Origin: Dictyophora rubrovolvata | Lineage: Eukaryota > Basidiomycota > Agaricomycetes > Phallales > Phallaceae | DNA length: 64,000 nucleotides | Direction of reading: 5' to 3' | NCBI GenBank assembly: GCA_029959195.1 | Contig: CP114125.1 | Location: 620,001-684,000, forward strand | Shown here: one piece after another, positions 44,101-57,000 of the stretch | Numbering within the stretch: the first letter of the stretch is position 1 | Layout of the letters: every line of letters starts with the position of its first letter | Notes under the pieces: model-generated | The model's database searches: none | The model's input: only the letters and a program-made list of their open reading frames with translations | Told to the model about the DNA's origin: nothing | Position numbers and translations under genes: made by a program

Positions 44101-44958
44101 ATCCGTCTGCGGGCTGAACTGGTAAGCCCCTCAAGTTTCTGGGGAGAATTAATTTTTTTATACTTCTTGTGTGTTTCTGAAAATAGAAACGGAGAAGGAC
44201 GGCCGTTGAAGAAGAGGAAGATGAACGCGAGAAGTCATCTGATGATGATGATGGTGATGATGATTTGCGAAATAGCAGCAGTGAAGAAGAAGAAGGAAGT
44301 TCTCAGTCATCAGGATCAGATGATGAGGCCACGGATGGTAGCGAGCGGGCTGATAATTAATTTGATATTGGCTGGACAGATTTACATGAATTCAAACCTC
44401 GAGCGCTTGGAAAAGCAACAATCTCTGGCTAGTGGGAATTCCAGGCCTAATCGGGGCACGTGCTAGAGCTAAAGTATAATTCGTTCCTTTGGTTCCGCAG
44501 ACAGCGACGACAAGTTCAGGACCGACCTTTGCTAATACATACTAAGCAAAGAGGCTAGTTTCGGCGAGCGACGACGGAGACCATCGACCGTGCCTGGAGG
44601 AGTCAGAAAGGGACGTTCAGGAGCTGGCGGCTATAATAACGATCTAAGCGAAGAGGGCGTTATGGAGATGACGGGGGTTCCTAACGCGACTAGTGCGACT
44701 AGTGGTGAGAGTGAGAGTAGGAGTGAGAGTGAAAGTACAATTGCGGATGGGGATGATGGCCGTGGTAGTGGTGGTGCAAAACCCAAGAAGTCGAAAATGA
44801 GAGGGATTGAGACTTTCGGTACAGGGATGGAGAAGGGTACGGGATACGGGGAGACTTTGATCAGTCGGTTTGGGAGGACCAAGCGTCGTCCCGGCGTCCG
44901 AAGTGGGAGCAGGAATGTTTTCCGGCAATTATGGTATCTTGATAATGGGACAAGGTGA
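41159..44958 (+). pseudogene. ENP2: decayed copy of NOL10/ENP2 (nucleolar ribosome-biogenesis protein)
   Basis: The order of NOL10/Enp2 is recognisable end to end: MSNSVKVYTTNGAQQRLPDW, GHYAIATGVYKPRMRVWDLN, FERHSDVENVDFL, HTPQGGFHYRTRI, VYRLNLDQGRFMTPL, INVVDINTAHQLF, FWDPRSRSRIGLLTLPT, LANEGIQVNAYYIP, LGPAPKWSSFLDN, LALKPYVHGYFLSLKLYDTA, LPPKVNKLLAEKIRRETEKE, LLTDERFK and the acidic, Lys-rich tail ending RRPGVRSGSRNVF. The frame is lost many times: TGA at 41332 where Arg is expected, TAG where the Gln of YIPQLGPAP is expected, a 7-bp tandem repeat near 41595 (GAACTGT/GAACTGC), and other indels near 42745, 42900 and 44045. A Mutator-like element also splits it. Enp2 is needed for 18S rRNA processing, so an intact copy should exist elsewhere in the genome. 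Confidence 0.85.
41671..42689. mobile_element. Mutator-like non-autonomous element, 1019 bp
   Basis: A 9-bp target duplication TATCACTTC flanks it (41662-41670 and 42690-42698). The ends are inverted repeats of about 45 bp: GGGCTACAAGAATTTAGCGC and GGGCCATGAGAATTTGACGC (read inward), both running on to CCTACCGCGCTGCCGCGACA. The 9-bp duplication and long terminal repeats fit Mutator/MULE. Near 42335-42435 it carries three direct repeats of a 30-35 bp block containing GCGCGGTRAAGATTCCTTAC. No transposase ORF is present. Cutting it out leaves the NOL10 reading running straight through. Confidence 0.85.
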
Positions 44959-45487
44959 ATGGATGGCTCACGGTATGGATACAATTTATAATTTTCAATT
45001 CAATTTTATTTTCAATACCGTAATATACATATAATATATAAAATGCACTTCTCTTCCCTTTCGCTCCATTCAAACGTAATAATGGTCTGTTCCCCGTCCG
45101 TCCGTTCATTTCGATTGAGGAAAGAACATTCGGAACTGCACCGCCAAGAATAAAGTTGCTACTGGTTACCATATATATATATATATATAATAAATAAACA
45201 TAGCCTCTGCCTCTTTTTTTAGAGTTCATGGGACATCCGTACATTACGGTCACGGTCAAAAATGTCCAGGCTCGCCTCAAGCTAGCCGCAATTTTTCGAT
45301 CACTTGCTCTTTGGATAATTTACCTCAGAATTTTCTAATTTTTTCCCCCTTCTTCCTTCTTCCATCCATCATCAGTGTATACTCCAGCCGTTCTATACGT
45401 ATACAGTTCCTCATTCCGCCCCTCCTCTCTCCCCTTCCTTCCGTCTGTTACCTCCCACTATATACTACTCCACTAATCATCAAAGCA
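44959..45487. other. intergenic region with an (AT)n run
   Basis: Contains an (AT)n tract at about 45170-45190 and the presumed promoter of the gene that starts at 45488 (a TATATAC run near 45462). Nothing else is seen. Confidence 0.45.
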
Positions 45488-46878
45488 ATGCCTCTCTTCA
45501 GCAAATTCAAACGCCAATTCCAAAAGCCCAAAGACACCAGAAGCACATTCTCCGTGGATTCCTCTTCCGAATTCAGCCCCAGCATAATCAGCTCCCCAGC
45601 AACAAGCTACCTCGCCGTCCCTCCTCACATCGAATCGTCGACATACAAGGTTTATGTCAAATACGACGTTGCCACTCCGCCACCTCGTCCGGCAGGAGAC
45701 AACTGGACGAGATTTGTGTGCATTAGTGATACGTGTGGTGAACCGTTTGCTGTCCCCTCAGGAGATGTTTTGTTGCACGCGGGGAATTTGACTACTACTG
45801 GCAAGTTTCAGGAGTTTAAGAACACGGTAGATTGGTTAGGTTCGCTGGATCATTCTTTGAAAATGTAAGTTCAGGCTTAAGCGGCGAGAGTGAGAGTAAG
45901 AGAGAGAAACCCGCTTTTTGCAGTTACTGACTTTTTCCTGCCTTAGTCTGGTGGGGGGAAGTAACGACGCCACGCTACACCGCGAATTCTATGAAACGAA
46001 CGGGTTCGTAACCAATGTGGCAGAAAAGGAGGTATTCACATTTTCCATACTAGGATAATCAAAGCATGGTGTATGAATCAAAAGGAATTGATTTAGGACT
46101 ACGACGCCATCATTAACCTTCTCAAAGGCCAGCGGGCGCGTCAAGCCGGTATTGTCTATCTTGAAGACTCGGCGTTTTCGTTCAAACTTAGAGAGAATAG
46201 TCGGACGTGGAGGATATTTGGTTTTCCGGTTAGTGGTGATTTGATGATTCCTGAGTTGTTGGTTGGTGTTCATATATGAGCTTTTTTTTTTTTTTTGAGT
46301 ATATAGTGGATCGTCAAGTGGGAGAGTACCCATGCTTTTGCGTATCTACCTTTTCCCGTCGCTGAAGGTTAGTCAATCGGTTCACGCCCGCTCTCTTCTC
46401 TTCTCAAAGGGTGAAACTATAGACTACGTCTCGAAAATCCCACCAGCCGATATCCTGTACGCCCCATTCACCCAAAATTCAAATCAAAAAAGCCTAATCC
46501 CGAAATGCTGGGCGCTGACCCCCCTTTGACAGACTAAGCCACGGTCCATCAAATGGCATTCTAGACGAAACAACCCGAGACGGTCTAAGCGGGCTGCACG
46601 TCGGCTGTCTAACACTCCTCCAACACATGCAGCGCATCCGGCCATATCTCCACGTCTTTGGGCACGTTTTCGAAGGTCACGGTGCCGAAATTCGGATGCA
46701 CGATCCGAATGGCATACACGAGACTCTCGAAATTAACGCTACCATGTTACCCAATGTTAGTCTTATTAACGGCGGTAGCAGCAGTAACAGCATACAAGAA
46801 CAGTTTCGCAATTCAGGAGAGATGCCCCCCGGTGGTTGGCCTCCTATAATCGTTGATATTTATGATGCGGAATACTAA
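45488..46878 (+). CDS. metallophosphoesterase-fold protein with degraded metal site
   Basis: Exons 45488-45864, 45947-46031, 46097-46228, 46307-46367, 46410-46456 and 46533-46878. The frame follows the MPPED/UPF0046-type calcineurin-like phosphoesterases: FVCISDTCGE (usual SDTH), GDVLLHAGNLT (usual GDL), LVGGSNDATLH (usual GNHD), LSHGPSNGILDE (His kept) and FGHVFEGHGA (usual GHxH). Four of the five metal-binding motifs are altered, so catalysis is unlikely. The join between exons 4 and 5 is out by one base with the obvious acceptor, so the gene may be decaying. Alternatively a weak donor at TTTCCC/GTCGCT would keep the frame. It may be a pseudo-enzyme or a young pseudogene. Confidence 0.65.
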
Positions 46879-47151
46879 AGATTCATTTTCTCAACCATAT
46901 GTACTCATACTATTTTATTAGTTAGATAGCAAACTGTGTCATTCTAATACTGAGAAAATCAAAGATGGTATTCATTTTGTATATACATACAGGACGATGA
47001 ATTGTTGCTCGCCGGTAGGCGAGAACTGGATTAATTGACTTCGATGCTGAAAAAATTGAGATGAGATGAACAATGCTAGAATTTACATAATAATGAATGA
47101 ATTAATGATCCTTAGACGTCTGCATCCGTCGAGTAATGAGCCTGCGTGATG

Positions 47152-48698
47152 TCATAAAGTAAGTAAATCCATTTTATCCAAAAAGGACAACGCGCGCGCG
47201 TACTTTTCAAATATCGAAAGAGGAGACGGTTTTCCAGGGCTATACGACACAACAGGAATCCAAGTACTCAAAGGTGAAGTTCCATGTTCATACGAAGCTT
47301 GAGAAACATACAACAACAGCCCATCCGATTCGATTTCAATTTCAATTTCGGACGACAATTGTTGCCCAGTCTGATCAATCTCCATCTCGGTTTCATCGCT
47401 GTTCAAACGCGGCGACGGTAGCTTGATGTGTACTTGGCGAGTGGACCGACTGAAGGGTATGATTGTAGTTAACAACGACGGATACGAGAGTTCCAAGTGA
47501 TACGGTACTGGGAGAAAGGTTACTGGATAAGCGAATATATGCGGTTTAGAGGATTGGCAGTCTGTTCCTGTTGGCAAGGGCAAGTCTGTTTTTGGCTTGG
47601 TCGGCGCAACGGGGTCTAGGTATGTCAGTTCGTCCAGGCGGGTGTTTCTCCACCAAAAACTAGATAGTAATAGTCACAAAAGTCTTAGCAATGATGAGGG
47701 AAGAGAAAGAGTTATGGTTTACATACCGGAAGTTTGCTTCACATTCTCCGATGTTTTGACCTTTCCAGAGTATAACGTCTAACACGTGAAGGATACCATT
47801 CATTTTCCAGTTATCATCCAGAATGCAGTCGATGATGGTCATAGGCGGTAAAGGAGAAGGAAAGGATAGAATAGTACGGCCCATTAGTCGTGACTTTAGA
47901 AGCGCATTCGAGACTAGATATAATAAAAAAACCATTAAACCGACGACGACGACGACGACAGTTGTACATGCACCAACTTACCTCGACCGGGTACATTCGA
48001 AGACTGATTTGACACAGCCAGGCATCGTTTCCCTTTGGGCACAGGACCGAGTGCTACCCAATGAGTCTCCAAATCCGAGGGTATACCATCATCATCACCA
48101 TCACCATCACCATCATGCATGCGGTCCCCGCCTAACAGCTGCTCATCATCTTTCATTTCCAACAGCTCCGCATACATAATCTTGTTCGCAAATCGGGCAT
48201 TAGGTTTTCGAAGCTTCTTGGTGGAAGACCCGGCTATGTTTTGGCTTGGGCTTTGACTGAGTCTCGCGGATGCTGAAGGTAGTAAGGAGGACAAGCGGCC
48301 TATGCCCTCGCGTACAATTATAGGACCATCGTCGTCTTGCTCATCGTCGTCCTCGGCATCAATAGACAAACTAGAGAACGCATCAAGATTGCGCAATGAA
48401 TCAAGCTGTTGTGATCTTTTCTGAAAAAAGCGAAAACAAGTATTATTAGTGTATCAATGATCGGCACCAACTTGAAGTAAAGCGACACGAACTCGTTTCT
48501 GTTCCTCGAGAGCCTGGTAACTTTCAAATGAGCCACAAGTTTATACCCTGAACCAAATAAAACAACATAAACAAAACTTACTTTCTCTCTGCGGGCTTGT
48601 TGCGAGATACTTTCTGAAGTCGGCGGTGCTTTGAATGCTTGTCGACGGTTTGCGTTTGGATGCATCCCTTCGCGGCGCGCAAATTCAACTTCCGACAT
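47152..48698 (-). CDS. snurportin-1 homologue (snRNP nuclear import adaptor), 430 aa
   Basis: Five exons in phase: 48698-48582, 48513-48472, 48420-47982, 47913-47727 and 47659-47152. An Arg/Lys/Gln-rich N-terminus (SQQARREKALEEQKRVRVAL) fits the importin-beta-binding region. The cap-binding part is recognisable by HWVALGPVPKGKRCLAVS, DCILDDNWKMNGILHVLDVI, LWKGQNIGECEANFRFWWRN (compare the human CQTDFRFYW) and a late DGLLLYVSQASYEHGTSPL. Snurportin binds the trimethyl-guanosine cap of U snRNAs and carries the snRNP to importin beta. A His/Asp/Gly trinucleotide run (near 48085-48120) codes HDGDGDGDDDG. The model is clean, and this is probably the working gene. Confidence 0.82.
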
Positions 48699-48788
48699 GG
48701 ACTGTGGACACTGAAATTGGACGCGGGTGTCTTTCTATTCAATCTACAATCAATTATACGTCTATTGTAACACTGTCCTTCTTCTACT

Positions 48789-49778
48789 TTAATGATGTTT
48801 CAACTTCGCATACGCTGTTTTTACACTCGGAAGCTGTGCGATTTTCTCCGTGTACCCCTTCAACTTCGGGAACTTGGTCAAGTCCAGTCCAGCAAATCCA
48901 GCAATGGCGAGCCCTATTAATCATCGTGTCAAGACAAAAAGTTTGGTTATGAGCCTGTCGATACTTACAAGTGTAGAAAGCAATGTCTACAACCGAACAA
49001 GTTTGGTAAATCGACGAAACATCAAACAAAAAAAAAGAGACTCTCAACGCACCAGCAATCGTAAAACGGTCCAAGGCAATCCATTCTCTTCCAGGTTCTT
49101 CTAGACGTTTTTCTAAGACCGTGTATACTCGGTTTGACTCGTTCGTGTATCTATCGTAAACAGACTGATCGAGATTCTTAACAGCGTGGAAGTGTTTGAA
49201 CCAGTTCGCCTGGCCTTGTATGGGCCCAAGACCAGAAACCTAAACCAAACACATATATAAATCTACAGAATAAGAAATAGAACGAAAAATTGTCAGATTA
49301 CCTGGTACATCAACCATGTCCAAACTTCCGCTTTCTCCTCCAAAGTCTTTCCAGCCCATTTCCCACTCGGGTCGAACTTTTCTGCAATATAGAGCAAGAT
49401 GGCACCAGATTCCCAGACAATGAGATCTTTATCCGTGTGGTCGATTATAGCAGGTGCCCTTCCGTTTCTGAAAAAAAGGAAGAAAAGAAAAAACTTCCCC
49501 TCAGAACTGTGTACATAGACTGAAGGCTGGTCCTAACTGCTTACGGATTAATCTTCAAATAATCAGGCTTTTTCATTCCATTCGGGACATCGCCCATTTC
49601 CTAAATCGAGTCGCAAGTCGTCAATCTCAACAACACAGATCGTATTCGTATCAACAACGGGTCCAGAACGAACCTTCTGTACAACATCATACTCTACCCC
49701 AAGTTCTTCAAGAAGGACAGCAACCTTGCAAGGGTTTGGGGTCGTCCCATGGGCGAATAAAGTAATTTTGGCAGACAT
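48789..49778 (-). CDS. glutathione S-transferase, Ure2p-like, 218 aa
   Basis: Six exons in phase: 49778-49674, 49600-49545, 49467-49302, 49239-49053, 48986-48969 and 48913-48789. N-terminal thioredoxin fold: ITLFAHGTTPNPCKVAVLLE, then NPNGRAPAIIDH (glutathione-binding cis-Pro) and VWESGAILLYIAEKFD (the ES(G/M)AI pair). C-terminal helical domain: VSGLGPIQGQANWFKHF, NRVYTVLEKRLEE, IALDRFTIADIAFYTWLAIA (N-capping box) and LPSVKTAYAKLKHH at the end. Length and motifs fit fungal Ure2p-like GSTs, which conjugate or reduce electrophiles with glutathione. It ends 90 bp upstream of the snurportin gene on the same strand. One microexon of 18 nt is needed. Confidence 0.85.
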
Positions 49779-51016
49779 ATCTTTAAACAAGTAACTTCAA
49801 TCGATTGCTAAATTGTCGTCGTCGTCGTCGTCGTGGTTCTAGTCTCCTGCCAGTGCTGCAGGCTAAACCTTTTTATACGTTTACCCCCCCACCCTTATTA
49901 AATATTAAACATTTTTCCCGGTCAGACGGCGCAAAGGAAAAAAAATTAAAAAGTCTCTTGGCAAACTGGACAGCTTACAAAACTTATTACAAAACTTACT
50001 CACGACTCCACGAAAACACGTCGAAAATATGCTCAAAAGTCTCAGACTTAATGTTGTTGCCAGAGTGTCCCTGAAGCTGCGTGTATATGCTCTCTCCGAG
50101 CGGGAGACGGATCCGGAGGAAAAGATTTACTAAACGGGATACCCCGCGGAGATGTACTTTGATAAAATAGATTTTCACAATGGGATTCTCAAGCCAGGTT
50201 ATTTAATTAGTGTTTAAACGCGAGGCGTTTACTACGGTCTAATCGGCGAGTCAGAGCGCCATGACACCCCCACTCGTGCTAAGGCCTCGGCCATGACTCG
50301 CAGAGATTAGGGGCCCTGTCTCACTCATCGTCAGCAGTGTCTCAACCACTGGGCTTAATAAACCCAGATGGCGAGCTCTGTGACTCTCAAGCAGTTTTCT
50401 CAAACTGCTTTCGTCTTCCCCCAGTGTTGGCTATTTTTTTCTATTACCCGTCCCACCCTCCCTTTTGTTTCTTCTTTTTAGTGTTCTTTGTATTTTACAT
50501 ACTGGTGTACGTTAGCGTCTGGATTTCAATTATCCATTGGAGGTTGGGCCGCCCAGGCACCCAACCTCGTTTTCCATGGTACTTAATGGGCTCAGACTGA
50601 TACGCCGATTAGGCATATTCAACGTTCAACGTTCGACGGTCTCCATTGACGATTGATTAATACCATGAGTGAGAATTTGTGTTTGTTGTTGTTATTGTCA
50701 CTCATTCTTTTTGGTTTACTGTTTCAAACAAAAATTTCATTATCCTTTTCATATACTGCTCGTCGATACGATGTCTCCCAAAATGCCTTCCCAATATCTC
50801 AAAAGGAGGTCTAGGTCAAACCTTTAGTTTTAATGGGGATGATATCATCTATTACGGACAAGCTGCCTAACACATACATACATCCAGGCTTGGCGGTGGT
50901 TCTGAATAATAATGGATAATAAACGATACAGATAACTACATTGCAATCTTTATTCTAAAAGGAATATACCCAACACAACGATACGCAGCAATAAAACCTA
51001 CTCTGCTTTTTCAAAC
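49779..51016. other. intergenic region with a MITE-like element
   Basis: No gene seen. It holds the inverted-repeat element at 50239-50612 and otherwise low-complexity T-rich sequence. Confidence 0.45.
50239..50612. mobile_element. possible MITE, about 374 bp
   Basis: Ends CTAATCGGCG...CGCCGATTAG, with the similarity continuing inward as TCAG and GAGC. Inner hairpins occur at AGCAGTTTTCTCAAACTGCT and AGGTTGGGCCGCCCAGGCAC/CCAACCT. I could not find a convincing target duplication. Confidence 0.4.
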
Positions 51017-54000
51017 TCAACGGATCATCATCCCACTTGTCATATGTTCCTCCACAGACTTCATAGTCCACGGTCGTAAAATCCCACCTGCAAACAATAC
51101 ACCCGTATTCCATACCAAGCCTTTAATAGCTCGATGTCCGTTGGGAAATTGTTTCCGCGCGTACGCTGGATCAACAGGAATAAGATTCAAACGTTCGCGG
51201 GTCGCAGAAATCTGTTTACGCAAATGCAGCAAAACAGTCGTAGGAGGAACATTCGTTTTCGTAAGATAGAACCCTAAATTTCTTAGCAATTTAGTTTGCT
51301 TCCTGTACTCTTTCGCAGTTGTCGCGATCGGTAACGTTATGCCCTCGCATCGGTTATACATTCTTAGAACCTTTTTAAGATCATTGTCGTTGTCACGTAG
51401 ATCTCTCATTCGGGATTCCAACTCATACTCAGCAGCTAGTAATAACTGTCGGCGCATGAGCGGTGGTAGTGCTGCATTATCGCTCTTTCCGCTGAATCTA
51501 CTGTCGTAAATGTTCTTGTAAAACTCGTCATGCCAAGCAAGGTCCCGTAAGGCCAGATATGTCCAATGCGGACTCCGACGCGTGAGATGGATAGATAAAT
51601 AGGTAAGCAACATATGCGCTCGGTCCAGAGTTAGACATTCAAGCATTGCCGCCTGATTGAAAGCAGAGAAAATGAGCTCTTCATCCTCTACACCATCATT
51701 ACGACAAAACCGATCAGCGAAAGCCACAAAAAAGGCTTCATTCGAAAAAGACGATATGAACTGATAAAATTCAGCGGAAGATGGGGAGAAAGCATCGGAT
51801 GGTCTTGGGTTGTCCAGAACGGCCGCGTCACCTGATGACGCCCCGGATCGCATATATATGCTTCGACTGCCTCGAGGATCTTCGCCATATCCTAAATGGC
51901 CCGTCCGTCGTTTCACCCACAACGTCTGATTACGAAGCAGAACCTCTCGATGCCGCGGGTTATTGGCAATGTCCAAAGTGAACGGGAAGTACCGCGGGTT
52001 GTCAACGCGAATAGACAATAAACGATTAATGTCAGGGAATAGAGTAGGAGATATCAACTGAACGGCACGAGTTTCCTTCCCGTCTTTTAATTTGACCTTC
52101 ACTGGCAAATAAACCACTTCATTACTTTCCACGTCTCGTCCTATTAGACATCGAGGTTCTGCAGCTAACACCCAAAGATGTCGCAAGGCTTGCAAATGTC
52201 CACGATTTTCGTGCGAAAGAGTAGGGAAACGAGGATAAAAGGCTGCTATTAGAGCTGCTATACCAGCGTCGGACGTTCCGAGCGTATATCGACCCCCGCC
52301 CAGGAAGAGCATGCCAATAGCCATGTGTGTGGCCATATGTACACCATATCTACCAGGTTGAATAGCTTGACCGTGCGAGTATCGGAATCGTCGAAGACAG
52401 TTTATCTCTCCTGTTCCTGCCATAATCATCGAAAGCGCCAAAGACATTAGGTTCAGCCCATCACGAACAGCTGCTCGTTTGATGCGATGGTCGAATTGAG
52501 CGCCTGCGATAGATCAGAGGACGATACGTGCTTGAAAAGGAAAAAACGATCTTACTGTTTTGATTGGATATCCGTGTAAACAAATCGTGAAAGTGAAGAA
52601 GACAGCCGTAGGGTTCTTCTTGCGCGGTGCCAGCATACTTGAGGCCCATCGCAAAGCATGCACCAGATATGACATTGAAATAAGCCAGCTCCAGAGACTC
52701 GTCTAAATGCTTGCCCAGCTGGCGTTGGTCAAGACCCTCCAAAACACGTTTCGGTAGTTGGTTAGTGACCCACATCGGCGTCGGCTGGATACTATTCCAC
52801 ATTATCAACGCTTTTCCCAACGTCCGAACAAGTAAAAAGCTAGGTTGCAAATGATGCAATTCGAGTAAAGTATTCGGTACCGTGAAAATGTCAGCAATGT
52901 CCCGCCGTTCTGTTTTCAAAAACATCAATGCTAATGCCATTGTAGCTGGAGCGGATGTCAATGCCACGTCGAAATTGGTTCTGTTGCGTCTATTGCCGGG
53001 AAAAGAAGGTTCTCCATGAATCAGTACACGCAACCGAGATATCATATTCATGTCCGCAAGGCTCGTCGTATCGGCCCCGCCACCTAGCATGATCATCCCG
53101 AAAGCTAAAGCAGCTGAGAGAGTATAGGCTTCGCGATGGTCCGTGGTTTGATCAGAAGTCTTGAGCTGCGTTCGACTTATTTCGTGCAAGGCCACTTCCG
53201 CCATTCTTCGATCCTTGGTACCAAGATACAAAAGACCCATTCCGACTAACCCTGTCGCTTGGGTTAGCATTCCTATATTCAAGTCGACAGATGGATTAGG
53301 GAGTAGAGCAGGAGTATGAACAGCTAAAAGCTTCATAACATGACGATTGGCGGTGCCAACATGAGCTACAGCTAGACCTAGTAGGACACCAATCGAGGTT
53401 AAATCATGTTTAGGAGTGAGGTATGAGAACGTATGCCATGTCAGAAGGTTCTTTAGATGACCAGTTAGACCGAGACCGAATAAGAAACCGGCATGTTCTG
53501 CAGTCAATTCTACCGGCTTATTGAACACAATCCACGAGCTATCTATCATTTTGGTTGTTGGCGAAAGACGTAGACCGGCCGCCACACCATTATGAAAGTC
53601 TGCCCAATTCTTCGCTTCATGATTCATTTTCGATACATCCACCGTTACCAGGGCGTTATACGGTTGAAGGCGAACTGAGAAGTCCATCTTGGGAACTTGA
53701 TAAACGTCACGAGTAACTGTAGGTAAAGCGCCGTAAGTAAACATAGCGCGTCCAACAGGAAGTGCTAGTGTGCGTTCTGCAACCCTGAGGGCGGTCGTTT
53801 GCTGTTCTCTGGCAATCTCATGCTCTCTGCAGGGAAGTTAGCTTGATATCACGTAGTAGGACCTTAATCCGTGCAAACTCACGTCAAATCGGTTCGTTCT
53901 GGCATCTTCACATTCGAAGGTGACGACGATCGCAGCATCCGGGCAACTTCCTGTACCCGACGATCGCTGCCGAAGCGTATGTCAGTAAAGTCTCCTAAGT

Positions 54001-57000
54001 CAAGCTCGACTCCAGAAATGGGCGGACGCTCAGACTCCATAGCTGTATGTGCCTGCGCAATAACGTCTCCCACAGTCGCACGAGACCATGAAGCGTCCTA
54101 CAAATGAATGAATCTTCGAGATTTAAGAATCAACGAAACCTTTCTCTTACCAAATGTTTATCGACTTGTCGAAAGCTGTCCCTGGACGTCATATGAGATG
54201 CATCGCCAGTGACCATTTGGGAAAGGTCAGGACGTAGAACAAGCCGGTATGCAGCAGCAGACCAGTCGCCACTAGGAAGGCTTTGACAAGTGCGCAGAGC
54301 CTCTCGAATCGGTTGCGCTAGACCTGGAGGCATCCTATCCAGATCATCATTCGTCAAACCTAGTCTAACCATAGCCTGCATCGCGTTTTCAGCACGTTTG
54401 CGGGCTGTTGAGACGGCCGAGTCCGTAAAGCATTCCCATACGCTGAAAAGTCGGTAAACGTCTTGGAGCGGATCAGTTTTGCCATACTGCAGCGCTGGCT
54501 CGAATTGATACATTTGTGAAAGATGATTCATCGTATTCCACCCAGGTTTTGCCATGGGATCGACTAATCGAGAGAAAAGATACAAGTACAAGTCTGGAGG
54601 CTGAGGCCGAAGACGCGTTGGATATTCGGCTGCATAGGGTAAGTGAAAAGAGGTATGAATCAGGAAGTAATACTGCTCACTTTCGCGTTTGTAATTTACC
54701 CATCCTTCATAATGCTCGGGAAATATTCTCACCCAATAGTCTGACCACTCAGGACGGACTGCTCGCCCAAGCGCGATTAACAAGCGTGCAAGTCGAGGTA
54801 AGAAAGCATGCACAGCATCCATTTTCAATTTATAACTTTCCGCTAAGAGGTGTAGGGCCATAAGACATGGGTCAATATCGTCAGCTGGTACAGGCGGTGG
54901 GCGGTCATATCGCCGATATGGCTCAAAGGGTGAATCTAACAACTCCAGGACGGGGTCGTGTTTAAACCTAGCGTTCGAAGTCGAATATGCCAACGCTTCC
55001 CAGGTCCCGGGTTGAGGCGGCGAGTTGATTGTGCGATGATTAGGCAACTCTACGTTAAGCAGTTGACAAAGTGTGTCGACAAAACACAACCATTCTTCAT
55101 CATTCTCCATTACTCCACCCAGTTCAGAGATTTTATGGAGCCAAGCAACATGCAGCTCGAAGGCGCGTGATTCCGTCAGAGCAAAGGATAGAATAATAAA
55201 GCACGTGTGAGTCAGTTGATCCCGAGGCATGTATATTATCTTAGATCTTGTCGTGCTGCCATTCTCGAAGTGTATCGTAAATGAATTATGGAGGGGTTCA
55301 CCGACAGCAACAACCTTTTCTTTATCTATGATTGAATGAGCTGATTGCATTGACACATCGAGGTCATCGACGGGCATCATATCGTCACTGCCGACTGATT
55401 CTAGTCCATATTCAGGAAGTGTAGCCCAGAGAGGTCGAGGGCCCAGTTTCACGTTTATGATCCTGGTGCCGTGGGTGAGAATGGAAAGCGTGCCATCGGG
55501 GTTGACGATCAATAAGTCCAAGACTGAATGTCGAAAAGCGGAGATAGCACACGCAGAAATTGCCGGCAGAGGAAAAACTGGATACACCCTTAATGTCTCC
55601 TCAGCGGGAACGCGTGCAATCTGAAATATCGACAATACTCGACTTGCAGGAAAGTGAATGGCCAATAAAGAACGATCGTCTTTAGTTGTTGAACGCGTAT
55701 CAAAAAGATGCACTGTTATTTTGTCAGGGCAATGTTGGCTATAGAGGAATGTTATTCATGAAACGATTTATATAGTAACTGATATCACTTACTCTTTGGG
55801 GGGAATAGGGATAGCTGAAATTTGTTCTAGCCATATATATGGGCGATTTTTCTTATGACTTGCATCCATACGAGTGGCGATGTCGTCGTCATTTTCGAGA
55901 ATTTCAGTACGCGCTCGAGGAGATTGTTGCGGAACTCCTGTTGGGAGTTGATCTTGTGATGATTGTCTTTCATGTCCCTGAGGATGATGGGGTTGATTTT
56001 GAAATGGGTGAGTCCAGGAGGCAGGTAATTCACCTCCTGGCAACGATGCAAGGGTTGGTTGAATGGTTGGGGGTTGACGCGGAGGTGGGAACAGAGATGT
56101 TGATGAGGGAGGAGGAGGAAAACCCGCAGGTGGGGCAGCACCCAAAGGAGGAGATGAAGGTGGAACTCTATCGGCGCGATCTTGCCACTCTCTACGACGA
56201 ATAGCTTCAGGGTCACGATGAGGTGTTGCGGTGTTAGATGGGTCACTGGGGGCTCTAGATGTCAATTTGCTGCCTTGAGGTTTTTTCTTAGGGATGACGG
56301 TAGGTACTTCACGAGGCTTGAGATATGCATATCTCCAGATGGATAAGTGTACTTCATTGGCATACCGGTGAAGTTTTGATTGAAGACGTGTTGGATCGAA
56401 AGACTCATGGGTCTCTTCCAGAGGATCCTGCGAAGGTGCAGTAGACGTTACTACAATATTTTCTATTGCAGCTCCGAAAGTTATTTCCTCTGATACCCAG
56501 AGAGCTCTGTCAGTTGCCGGAGGGTGCAGCACAGGAGTCGATCGGTCAAGAACAGGAGGTGGTAGCGGCTGCGCGTCAGGAGCAGAAGTAGAATCGGCGA
56601 AATCTTCGGGAATTTTGATCTCTGGAGGGTTATTAGGATCTACTGGAGTAATGGCGGTTGGTGGAAATGTCGGTGGTAGCGGCCCGTGGATGCGCGCGGC
56701 GAGCCCAACAGCTTTGAGTTCTGCGAAGGGATCATGAAGGGAAAACAAAGTCGGTAGCAGAGGCTCTCCCGTCCTAGCTGACTCGTCTTCTTCATACTGG
56801 CCAATCTCTCGTTGGATTAGTACGCCATGAGGACGCAAAGGCCATGCACGCCGAACCAAGAATGGTAAATGAAAAGTAAGCTCTTCGCCGGTATCGGTGA
56901 AAATCTTCCCTATACTTCTGAGAAAGACAAATACGGCCGATATTCGTTTTGCAGGGGTGACCGCACGCTGTCTGGCCTTTGCACTCTCTGCGAAACGACT

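Noticed and set aside
44167-44958. Separate genes for the acidic and Ser/Lys-rich ORFs
   Set aside because: They are the tail of the decayed NOL10 copy (acidic region and conserved RRPGVRSGSRNVF end).
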